DNA from: Limnoglobus roseus
GTDB lineage: Bacteria > Planctomycetota > Planctomycetia > Gemmatales > Gemmataceae
NCBI RefSeq assembly: GCF_008254045.1
Contig: NZ_CP042425.1
Coordinates: forward strand, 2,914,001-2,978,000
Direction: 5' to 3'
Length of the DNA: 64,000 nucleotides
This document shows positions 57,230 through 64,000 of this stretch, piece by piece. The position numbers and the translations under genes are program-made. Position 1 is the first letter of the stretch; every line of letters starts with the position of its first letter. The notes below the pieces were generated by a model. The model was not told where the DNA came from. It worked only from the letters and a program-made list of their open reading frames with translations, and made no database searches.

Positions 57230-59287
57230 ATGACCGCCGCCTCATTGACTCTCTCCGGGGGCAAGGACTGGCCCACGCCGCTCCCGCACGTTTACGCCCT
57301 AACGGTGATGGCCGTTTCACTCGCGGCCCTCGTCCGGTGGCTCCTCGACCCGTACTTGCGGGAGCACCACCCGTTCGTCTTGTTCCTTGTCCCCGTGCTC
57401 GTCGCGGCCTGGGTCGCCGGGTGGAAGCCGGCGACGCTCGCCGCCGCCCTCGGGTACCTGGCCGCCGATTACCTGTTCGTCCACCCCCGGGGGGCCGTCG
57501 GGTTCCACGACGCCGAGCACGTCGTCGGGGCCGCGTTCTTCGTCGCCGTGAGCGGGATCGGCATCGGCCTGGTGGAACAGACCCGGGCCGCCCGCCGGCA
57601 GGCCGAGGGCCAAGCCGCGTCCCTGCGGGGCGAGGTGGCCGATCACGAGCAGACGCAGGCTCGACTGCGGGAAGCCCAGGCCCAGCTCGAGCGCCGGGTC
57701 GAAACGCGGACGGCCGAACTCTCCCACGCCACCCACCAACTCTCCGAGGAGGAGGCGGCCCGCCGGGCCGCGGAGGGGCGGGTCCGCCGTCTGGCCGCGA
57801 TCGTCGCGTCGTCGGAAGACGCCATCATCGGTCAAGACCTCGCGGGGACGATCACCGACTGGAACGCCGGGGCCGAGCACCTGCTCGCGTACCCCGCCGC
57901 CGAGGTCGTCGGCCGGCCGGCCGCGGTGATCGTGCCAGCCGATCGCCGGGACGAAGCCGAGCGGGTCACGGGCCGCCTCGCGCGGGGCGAGGACGTGCGG
58001 CCGTACGAGACGGTGCGATTGCGGCGGGGCGGCGTTGAGGTTCCTGTGTCGATCCGGGTGTCGCCGATCCGGGACGACGGGCAGCTCGTCGGCCGGGCCG
58101 AGATCTGCCGCGACCTGACGTACGCCAAGCGGCTCGAGGAGCGGCTGCGGCAGTCGCAAAAGATGGAGTCCATCGGCCAACTGGCCGGCGGCGTGGCCCA
58201 CGACTTCAACAACATCTTGACCGTCATCAACGGGTACACGGATCTGATCCTCCAGGACCTGGGCCCGGACGACCCACGCCGCGGGCTGCTGAAGCAAGTC
58301 CACGACGCCGGGACCCGCGCCGCGGCCCTGACCCAGCAGCTCCTCGCGTTCAGTCGCAAGCAGGTGCTGCAACCCCGCGTCCTCGACTTGGGCGTAGTGG
58401 TCCGGGACAGCGAGCGAATGCTCCGCCGGTTGATCGGCGAGGACGTACACCTGGCCACCGTCATCCGTCCCGACCTCGGACGTGTGAAGGTGGACCCGAC
58501 CCAGATGGAGCAGGTACTGTTGAACCTGGCGGTGAACGCCCGCGACGCCATGCCCAGGGGCGGCCGGCTGACCGTCGAGGCGGCGAACGTCAACCTGGAC
58601 GAGGGGTACGCGGACGCCCACCCGGAGGTGTGGCCGGGCCGGTACGTGATGTTGGCCGTGGCGGACACGGGCACGGGCATGGACGAGGGGACAAAGGCCC
58701 GCATGTTCGACCCGTTCTACACGACGAAAGGGGTCGGCAAGGGGACCGGGCTGGGCTTGGCGGTGGTCCACGGTATCGTCAAGCAGTCGGGCGGGCACGT
58801 GGTTGCGTACAGCGAGGTGGGGCTCGGGACGACGGTGAAGATGTGCCTGCCGGCCGTCGAAGGCCTCGGGACCGCGGGGAAGTCCCACCCGCGGATCACC
58901 ACCGGCCCGCGGGGGTCGGAGACGGTCCTGTTGGTCGAGGACGAGGCGGCCGTCCGCCAGTTCAGCCGGGCCGCCCTCCAGTTGTCGGGGTACACCGTTC
59001 TGGAAGCCGGCCACGGTGGCGAGGCGGTCCGACTGGCCGAGCGGTATGAAGGACCGATCCACCTCCTTGTCTCGGACGTGGTGATGCCAGAGATGGGCGG
59101 CCGCCTGTTGGCCGAGCGCCTGTCCGCGTCCCGTCCGGGGATCAAGGTGGTGTTCGTGTCCGGGTACACGGACGACGCCATCGTCCGGCACGGCGTGCTG
59201 GAGGCCGGGGTGGCGTTCCTTCAGAAGCCGTTCTCGCCCGCGGACCTCGCCCGCAAGGTGCGCGAAGTGCTGGACAGCAAGGAATGA
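57230..59287 (+). CDS. Hybrid sensor histidine kinase with DUF4118 and PAS domains
   Basis: A 685-residue membrane kinase. Residues about 15-110 are the DUF4118 four-helix domain (HHPFVLFLVPVLVAAWVAGW, LAADYLFVHPRG), as in KdpD. A coiled coil (about 120-190) leads to a PAS domain (IVASSEDAIIGQDLAGTITD), HisKA with GGVAHDFNNILTVINGYTDL, HATPase with NLAVNARDAMPRGG and GTGLGLAVVHGIVKQSGG, and a C-terminal receiver (VLLVEDEAAVR, LLVSDVVMPEMGGRL, FLQKPFSP). ATG 57230 is chosen because the frame upstream has low-complexity shadow composition. There is no cognate regulator next to it. Confidence 0.93.
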   Translation: MTAASLTLSGGKDWPTPLPHVYALTVMAVSLAALVRWLLDPYLREHHPFVLFLVPVLVAAWVAGWKPATLAAALGYLAADYLFVHPRGAVGFHDAEHVVGAAFFVAVSGIGIGLVEQTRAARRQAEGQAASLRGEVADHEQTQARLREAQAQLERRVETRTAELSHATHQLSEEEAARRAAEGRVRRLAAIVASSEDAIIGQDLAGTITDWNAGAEHLLAYPAAEVVGRPAAVIVPADRRDEAERVTGRLARGEDVRPYETVRLRRGGVEVPVSIRVSPIRDDGQLVGRAEICRDLTYAKRLEERLRQSQKMESIGQLAGGVAHDFNNILTVINGYTDLILQDLGPDDPRRGLLKQVHDAGTRAAALTQQLLAFSRKQVLQPRVLDLGVVVRDSERMLRRLIGEDVHLATVIRPDLGRVKVDPTQMEQVLLNLAVNARDAMPRGGRLTVEAANVNLDEGYADAHPEVWPGRYVMLAVADTGTGMDEGTKARMFDPFYTTKGVGKGTGLGLAVVHGIVKQSGGHVVAYSEVGLGTTVKMCLPAVEGLGTAGKSHPRITTGPRGSETVLLVEDEAAVRQFSRAALQLSGYTVLEAGHGGEAVRLAERYEGPIHLLVSDVVMPEMGGRLLAERLSASRPGIKVVFVSGYTDDAIVRHGVLEAGVAFLQKPFSPADLARKVREVLDSKE

Positions 59288-59384
59288 CCGAGGCAATTCC
59301 TCTCAACGTGACCAAATCACTCACGGCCGCAGGTTCATTTCTCAGGACAGCGGCCGCACATGACAACGCCGGAATCGAAGGGGT

Positions 59385-59420
59385 GGGGAACGCCCACCCG
59401 TCTTCGCCCGGTGTTGTTAG
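59385..59420. repeat. Dispersed intergenic repeat B, copy 1
   Basis: Contains CACCCGTCTTCGCCCGGTGT, shared with 60886-60921 in the same orientation and with matching flanks (GGGGAAC on the left, TAG on the right). It lies between a kinase stop and the 3' end of the minus-strand gene, which it slightly overlaps. Confidence 0.55.
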
Positions 59421-60697
59421 GGTGCGGCGACCACGGCCATCAAGCCGCGGCAGACGGCGAACACGAGGAGGAAGTGCGTGATCGCGAGCAGGGGTAGGAT
59501 CAGGTAGCGCCGCGGTTGGCGGGGTTGCCCGCGGAACCGGACCGCCCGCCACGCCGAGAACGCGATGGCCGACGCCCAGAGCGAGAAGATGATGGCCCCG
59601 CCCATGACCGCCCCGGCCAGCCAGTCCCACCGCGTCTGCTCCCCTCGGGGGATCGTCAGCAAGGGAATCGCGAGGCCGAGGGCGGCCCCGAGGGCGGAGA
59701 TGAAGAACGGCCCGTTGAACGCGAACCAACCCGTCAGCGACTTGAGGAACTGGCCCTCGCCGGTCAGGCCGGGAACTAACTCCAGGTCGCGGTCCCATTG
59801 CTTTGGGTCCGTGGTCAGGGTTACGCGGGTGATCGGTTCGGGCCGAGACCGGTAGTGGTACTGGTACAGGTTGGCCATGCTGTTCGCGTCCTTCCGGTCG
59901 AACGCCTGACCGACGCCCATCTCCTCGACCACGCCCCGGACGTACTCGCAGTGTAGGCCCGGCAGATCGCACCCGGCGGCGGGGCGGACTTCCCGCCGGA
60001 CGTACACGACCGTCTCGACCGGGTCGGCGTACACGCCCGTCGGCCGCAGGGGGAACCAGAGGGTGGGCGAGGGGAAGGTGATCTTGAGGCCGGTCGCCGT
60101 CACGGCTTGGCCCTTCGCGACCCACCCGCAGACGAAGGCGTAGCCGTCCTGGCCGACGTAGGGTTCGAGCGACGAGAGGTTCACGTTCGCCCGGTTCACC
60201 CCCTGGCGGTCGAGGTATCCCTCGACGTCGGCCCGCGACGCCGTCCTCACCACGGTCACGACCATCCCCAGTTTTTCGACGCGGGCGACCTCTTTTGCCT
60301 CGGTGGCCGCCCCACTACTGCACCCGATCGGCACGCCCACGCAGCACAGCCCACCGGAGTCGAGCAGTTGCACCGCCTGGATCGCCTCCCGCAGGCTCTC
60401 GCGCGCGATGTCCCGGTATCGGCGGTAGAAGCTGACGACCGGGAAGCCGTCCACGGGTTCGGCTTGCACGTCAGCCGCGTTCGCGCGAACCGGAACGACC
60501 CACACGCTGCCGGCGGTGGACGAGTCGCTGAGGGCGGCGACGAATAGCGTCTCGACGCCGTCCGCCCACTCGATCAACGCCCGCTGTTCGCGCTCGGGGA
60601 CGAGGCGGCCGTCCAAGGCGAACTTGCACCCGTCGGCCCAGGCAGCGGTCGGGGCCGTAAGGAGGAGGCAAGTCGCCAGTGGTAGTAGGAGACGCAT
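59417..60697 (-). CDS. DUF2330-like secreted membrane protein
   Basis: A 426-residue protein. A signal peptide (RLLLPLATCLLLTAPTAAWA) is followed by a domain starting DGCKFALDGRLVPEREQRAL and VWVVPVRANAADVQAE, which fits DUF2330-like exported proteins by the Cys-containing start and the VVPV segment; two further Cys pairs are in GGLCCVGVPIGC and AAGCDLPGLHC. The last ~110 residues contain three or four transmembrane helices. ATG 60697 has GGAG about five bases upstream. Probably faces the periplasm or cell surface; function unknown. Confidence 0.75.
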   Translation of the reverse strand: MRLLLPLATCLLLTAPTAAWADGCKFALDGRLVPEREQRALIEWADGVETLFVAALSDSSTAGSVWVVPVRANAADVQAEPVDGFPVVSFYRRYRDIARESLREAIQAVQLLDSGGLCCVGVPIGCSSGAATEAKEVARVEKLGMVVTVVRTASRADVEGYLDRQGVNRANVNLSSLEPYVGQDGYAFVCGWVAKGQAVTATGLKITFPSPTLWFPLRPTGVYADPVETVVYVRREVRPAAGCDLPGLHCEYVRGVVEEMGVGQAFDRKDANSMANLYQYHYRSRPEPITRVTLTTDPKQWDRDLELVPGLTGEGQFLKSLTGWFAFNGPFFISALGAALGLAIPLLTIPRGEQTRWDWLAGAVMGGAIIFSLWASAIAFSAWRAVRFRGQPRQPRRYLILPLLAITHFLLVFAVCRGLMAVVAAP

Positions 60698-61000
60698 CAT
60701 GACTCCGAGCGTGAGTGGTTGGCAATGTGCCACCTCGATCCGTCGCTGTGACCTTTGTTTCTTGCTTCTCCGCCGGTGCACGCCGGTCGAGCGTATCGGT
60801 CCGCCCGCCGCGTGTCGAGTGTTTTAATTGTGAGAGTTCGGGACGGTCGCGAGGTGAACAACGCGGGACGAGAAAGATGGCGAGCGGGGAACCCTCACCC
60901 GTCTTCGCCCGGTGTCGCTAGAGGACTTGACCGAGAAGGGACGGCATGGACGGGGATTGCTCGGTCGGAGTTGCCGGCCGGTGCGATCTCAGCGGCCCAC
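60698..61000. other. Intergenic region containing repeat B copy 2
   Basis: About 300 bases between two minus-strand genes. Repeat B copy 2 is at 60886-60921. The stretch near 60700-60760 is the presumed promoter of the DUF2330-like gene. No gene recognised. Confidence 0.45.
60886..60921. repeat. Dispersed intergenic repeat B, copy 2
   Basis: Shares CACCCGTCTTCGCCCGGTGT with 59385-59420 and the same flanking GGGGAAC and TAG; differences are confined to a few positions. It lies 80 bases beyond the 3' end of the metalloprotease gene. Confidence 0.55.
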
Positions 61001-62260
61001 TCATGGAGTGGAGGGGACGAGCGGCGGGAACAATTCGTCCGCCCCGGCGTAGAACCGCAAGCCCCGCAGCGTGACGGCCTGACTCTCCCCGGCCTGGAAC
61101 TCGAATCGCCACTCCTTGGCCTTCGTCTTCGGGATCGCCACCTTCTCGTCCGCCGACTTCAGCGACACCTGGGCGATCTTCCGCGACTGTCCTTTCTCCT
61201 TGGCGATCGAGACGCGGACCGCCCGGGCGGCGTTGTACTCGCCGCTGTGCTGAGAGTGGACCCCGACGGCGGTCAGTTCCGTCTCGTACGGGAGCGCGAC
61301 GTCCACCGTCACCCACCCGCCCGCGGCCTTCGCCGACTGCCACATCGTCCCCGCGTCGAACGTCACCTTGCCCTTCTTGTTCGGCCCGACCGGGCCGGCC
61401 CGGAGGTTGGCGACCTTCGTGCCGAAGTCCTCGCCCGAGGCGGTGGTGAACTTCGGCCCGTCCGGGTGGTCGGGGAGCTTCATCGGGCCGAGGGGGACGA
61501 TCCGGTCGGCGATCGCGTACCCCGTGGGGACGTCGTTCGCCGGGTCGAACCGGAGGGCGGGGAAGACCCGGCGGTTGAGCGCCAGGGCGCGGACGTCTTC
61601 CGGGATCAACTCGCCCGGCGTTTCGCTCGGCGTCAGCCCCTTAGTGTGGTGCTTCGGGTTGTACGACATGAGCGACGGGTTCGCCTTCATGTCGTACTTG
61701 TACACGTCCACGTGGGGGAGGCCGAAGGCGTGCCCGAGTTCGTGCTGGAGGGTGGACTGGAAGTTCGGCATCCGGTCCATGGCGAACGTGCACACCTGGA
61801 CGACCCCGCCGCCGGTGCTCAGCCCGCCGTTGAGCGGCTGCGCGCTCCCGACGGGGAACTCGTTCGCCGGGTTCACGACGACGACGAGTAGGACGTGGGG
61901 GCAGTTGAACCGCGTGAACTTGAGGTGGGTGAGCACTTCGGCGGTGACGGTCGGAAGGCCGCGGTCGGGCAGCTTGCGGAGGAAGTCCAGGTCGCGGGGG
62001 GATTGGTACACCCGGGGCTTACCGGCGGCCACGCCGAACGTCTCCCCGTGGAGCAACTCTTTGTACCGCCCCCGTGCCCACTCGACGTGCTTGACGAGGA
62101 GTTCGGCCTGGGCGTCGGTGGGTTCGTCCTGCCCCTTGGGGACGTAGAACACCGGCAGCACGGTGACCGCCTTCGGGGGTGCCGCGTCTTGCGCCCGGAC
62201 GGGGGCGGCGAGGATCGCGGCAGCCACGAGGCAACAAGCGGTGGGGACGTGGCACGTCAC
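61001..62260 (-). CDS. Secreted zinc metalloprotease
   Basis: A 419-residue protein with a signal peptide (CCLVAAAILAAPVRAQ). The catalytic motif LQHELGHAFGLPHVD is HExxHxxGLxH, the extended zinc site of metzincin-like proteases, within an N-terminal ~250-residue domain (TVLPVFYVPKGQDEPTDAQA). The C-terminal ~150 residues form a beta-rich domain similar to discoidin/F5-8C-type carbohydrate-binding modules (VTVDVALPYETELTAVGVHS). GTG 62260 follows GGAGG at seven bases. Likely acts outside the cell or in the periplasm on proteins; substrate unknown. Confidence 0.87.
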   Translation of the reverse strand: MTCHVPTACCLVAAAILAAPVRAQDAAPPKAVTVLPVFYVPKGQDEPTDAQAELLVKHVEWARGRYKELLHGETFGVAAGKPRVYQSPRDLDFLRKLPDRGLPTVTAEVLTHLKFTRFNCPHVLLVVVVNPANEFPVGSAQPLNGGLSTGGGVVQVCTFAMDRMPNFQSTLQHELGHAFGLPHVDVYKYDMKANPSLMSYNPKHHTKGLTPSETPGELIPEDVRALALNRRVFPALRFDPANDVPTGYAIADRIVPLGPMKLPDHPDGPKFTTASGEDFGTKVANLRAGPVGPNKKGKVTFDAGTMWQSAKAAGGWVTVDVALPYETELTAVGVHSQHSGEYNAARAVRVSIAKEKGQSRKIAQVSLKSADEKVAIPKTKAKEWRFEFQAGESQAVTLRGLRFYAGADELFPPLVPSTP

Positions 62261-62344
62261 GGGGACGCCTCCGAGGCGGTGTTCGTGTCTCCGGGCGGAG
62301 AATCCCCGGTCCGTCCGTTCTATGACCTCCATGCCCACCCCTTC

Positions 62345-62394
62345 ACCCGGCGTCGTTCTTCTTCGGACCCCCCGCGTCTTCGGCGGGTCTGAGG
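62345..62394. repeat. Dispersed intergenic repeat, copy 2
   Basis: Its first 24 bases are identical to 34255-34278, and the remainder keeps the CTTCGGCGGG core and GAGG end. It lies upstream of the metalloprotease gene in a 200-base gap (62261-62468). Confidence 0.6.
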
Positions 62395-62468
62395 CGAGCG
62401 AGTGGTTCGACTAACGCTGGAAACGTAGGACAGGCGGTTACGCGAAATCGTACATGGTCACGGGCACC

Positions 62469-62633
62469 CTATTGTAGCCAGATCCGCCCGCGGGCGTCGC
62501 CGGGCCCCTTCGCCTTCCACATGCCGCGAGAGCAGCGGGGGCACGGGACCACCCGGTAGGCGGCATAGCACAGTCCGACGAAGGCGGGGGCGAGTAAGAG
62601 GATGACTGACCAGGCGTCCGGCCAGTTGTACAA
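62469..62633 (-). CDS. Possible 54-residue membrane protein with CPRC motif
   Basis: A small frame with TTG start (no ATG/GTG available) reading YNWPDAWSVILLLAPAFVGL, then CYAAYRVVPCPRCSRGMWKA and a short basic tail. It has one hydrophobic helix followed by CPRC, a half zinc-ribbon. No ribosome-binding site is obvious. The profile is much more protein-like than the other frames here, but it may be the remnant of a longer gene. Confidence 0.4.
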   Translation of the reverse strand: MYNWPDAWSVILLLAPAFVGLCYAAYRVVPCPRCSRGMWKAKGPGDARGRIWLQ

Positions 62634-62766
62634 ACGCCGAGGGCGGTGGCAACGGCCGCCCCACCGGCCTTATTCTGTCACGAGTAAACAGCCTTAATTC
62701 GCGGGGGCAACTCCCGATTCTCAAGCACGGAGGGCACCCTGACGTGACGAGAGACTTGCCGGTGGG

Positions 62767-62970
62767 TTACTCGGCGTTGGCCCGCAGGCTCACCACGCCC
62801 TTGAACAGGATCGCGGGCAGCACGATCACCACGTCCGACACCTTCATCGCCGTCTCCTCGGCCGCGGCCTCGGCCTCCAGCGTCGCGAACGTGTGGGCCT
62901 GGAAGTGCAGCGTGCCGACCCCGGGCATGAGGATGCCCCCGTCCTTTCGCTCGACGTGCGGGTACCTCAT
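62767..62970 (-). CDS. Small hypothetical protein
   Basis: A 67-residue protein starting at ATG 62970 with AAGGAA about eight bases upstream. MRYPHVERKDGGILMPGVGT, then a Glu/Ala-rich helix (LEAEAAAEETAMKVSDVVIV) and a hydrophobic end VIVLPAILFKGVVSL. No known family. It might pair with the next small gene 40 bases upstream, which ends at 63008. Confidence 0.5.
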   Translation of the reverse strand: MRYPHVERKDGGILMPGVGTLHFQAHTFATLEAEAAAEETAMKVSDVVIVLPAILFKGVVSLRANAE

Positions 62971-63007
62971 GGGCGGAATTCCTTCGAGATCGCGGATGGC
63001 TGGCGGA

Positions 63008-63220
63008 TTACTTTTTCGGGGCAGACGACTGGCGATTCTTTTGCTCTTCGGCCATCGCATCGGCGATGGCGTACGCCATCGCCGCGAGACTCTCCGGCTT
63101 GTTCAGGACGTCTTGAATGTTCGGGTTGGCCGAAAGACCGACAACGATTCGCACGGCCATTTCGTCGATCGACTCGTTCGATATGTGACGACTCCCGAAG
63201 GTGAAAGGCGATACGCCCAA
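63008..63220 (-). CDS. Small hypothetical protein
   Basis: Up to 70 residues from TTG 63220; an internal ATG near 63160 gives a 50-residue form beginning MAVRIVVGLSANPNIQDVLN. The body is one amphipathic helix (SLAAMAYAIADAMAEEQKNR) with a Lys-rich end. No known family. The 40-base gap to the next small gene suggests co-transcription. Confidence 0.45.
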   Translation of the reverse strand: MGVSPFTFGSRHISNESIDEMAVRIVVGLSANPNIQDVLNKPESLAAMAYAIADAMAEEQKNRQSSAPKK

Positions 63221-63315
63221 GCTGATTGACGCCGATTACGAGACGGCCGTCGCCGTCGGTTTTCAGGTCCGCGGTATCACGTCTTCGGCGGCGTGGCCGA
63301 CTTGACGGGCACGAC

Positions 63316-63690
63316 TTAAGCCTTGGGCTTGCCCTTTGCCTTGACGATGTCCTTTGCGGCGGTGTCCTTATCCTTCGGGGCGGCCGCCAGGTTCTTCGAC
63401 ATGAGCTTGCCCATGGGCGACTTGCTTCGCGGTGGGATCGGGGCGGCCGCTTTCGGAACCGCGGATTTCTTCGCCCGGACCGGCTTGGCCTTCGGCTTCT
63501 TCACCAACCCGACGGCCTGGCCGACCGGCGTGACGACGTGCTTCTCGGCGGCGTGGGCCACGTCGGTGGCGATCTCGGCGACCTTCTCGGCCGCCCCCGT
63601 CACGGCCTTCTTGACCTTAGTCAGGGTCGTCGGGGCCGCGGGCGTCTTCGGGGTTGGCTCGGCGGCAGGTTTAGAAGGCTTCTTGGCCAT
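63316..63690 (-). CDS. Lys/Ala/Pro-rich histone-H1-like protein
   Basis: A 124-residue basic protein with ATG 63690 and GAGAGAG about six bases upstream; an earlier in-frame ATG 63795 is less likely. AKKPSKPAAEPTPKTPAAPT opens it, followed by a helical part (VKKAVTGAAEKVAEIATDVA) and a tail rich in KKPKAKPVRAKKSAVPK. The composition is that of histone H1-like and HU-tail nucleoid proteins. DNA binding is inferred from charge only. The remaining 310 bases to the window edge hold no supported gene. Confidence 0.65.
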   Translation of the reverse strand: MAKKPSKPAAEPTPKTPAAPTTLTKVKKAVTGAAEKVAEIATDVAHAAEKHVVTPVGQAVGLVKKPKAKPVRAKKSAVPKAAAPIPPRSKSPMGKLMSKNLAAAPKDKDTAAKDIVKAKGKPKA

Positions 63691-64000
63691 GGTCGTCTCT
63701 CTCACGGGCGAATCGGGAATCACTGTTGTATCGATTCCCTTCGCTCTCATTTCCCCTTCGACTGCTTGGCCTTCGGCGTTGCTGTTGCGACTCATCGCTG
63801 CGTGAACTTGAACTCAGTGCCTTCCGGCCGAGGCGGGACTACCCATTCGCCGGCCCGAGCAACACGACGGGAACCTCAAGTGCGGCCAGCCGACTTTCAT
63901 GGAGTCCATGCGCACCCTCGGCCGTCGGAGTGGGAACGCCCCAGCGTAACGGTTGGCGGGATCGCTTGCAACAACCTGCTCGCGGAAACGGACTCCGCCC

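Overview
The window reads as a chromosomal piece of a high-GC planctomycete, most likely of the Gemmataceae. Supporting signs are two DUF1559 prepilin-type proteins, a PVC-type haem-binding c-cytochrome fused to a ThuA-like domain, an ECF sigma factor of the planctomycete type with a long membrane-anchored C-terminal extension, secreted proteins with the planctomycete N-terminal LExRxxPS-like motif, and a 16S rRNA gene of planctomycete character. Family calls come from motifs read by eye; no database search was run.

Region 1 (1-23 kb) is a large surface-glycan locus: an initiating sugar-phosphate transferase, an ABC-2 exporter (Wzm/Wzt), a methyltransferase, a WbsX-type protein, about ten GT2/GT4 glycosyltransferases, two GT39-type and one further polytopic membrane protein, and an acyltransferase-3. 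Most genes run on the + strand with ATGA/GTGA overlaps. The stretch from about 2.4 to 7.0 kb is visibly lower in GC, with one border inside wzt and the other inside a GT2 gene, so it looks like a swapped specificity cassette.

Region 2 (23-39.6 kb) holds a PEP-CTERM-like exported protein, a DUF1559 protein, a HEAT-repeat membrane protein, two hypothetical proteins, a bacteriophytochrome operon (hybrid REC-kinase-REC, haem oxygenase, phytochrome kinase, response regulator), and a very large exported cytochrome/ThuA gene broken by a one-base homopolymer change.

Region 3 (39.7-45.1 kb) is a 16S-23S-5S rRNA operon with two boxA-like elements, long processing stems, a terminator-like hairpin and a tRNA 3'-fragment in the spacer, and a strong terminator after 5S.

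Region 4 (45.1-49.7 kb) is a mobile-element graveyard: a decayed IS630 transposase, an IS66-type element with 16-bp terminal inverted repeats, a decayed tyrosine integrase, a perfect palindrome at its promoter, and a tRNA-Arg(CCT)-like relic that may be an old attachment site.

Region 5 (49.8-64 kb) contains a DUF1559/lipoprotein pair, the sigma factor fused to discoidin-like and degenerate basic-secretory-protease-like domains, a frameshifted beta-propeller/FG-GAP secreted protein, a DUF4118 hybrid histidine kinase, a DUF2330-like protein, a secreted zinc metalloprotease and several small proteins, including a Lys/Ala/Pro-rich histone-H1-like one. Short dispersed repeats occur between genes.

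Most striking are the mosaic Wzt cassette, the poly-G tracts in glycan and exported genes (two of them at frame breaks), the sigma/degenerate-protease fusion, the phytochrome with Tyr where His is normally conserved, and the rRNA spacer architecture. All frameshift calls may be sequencing errors, because they lie in GC homopolymers.
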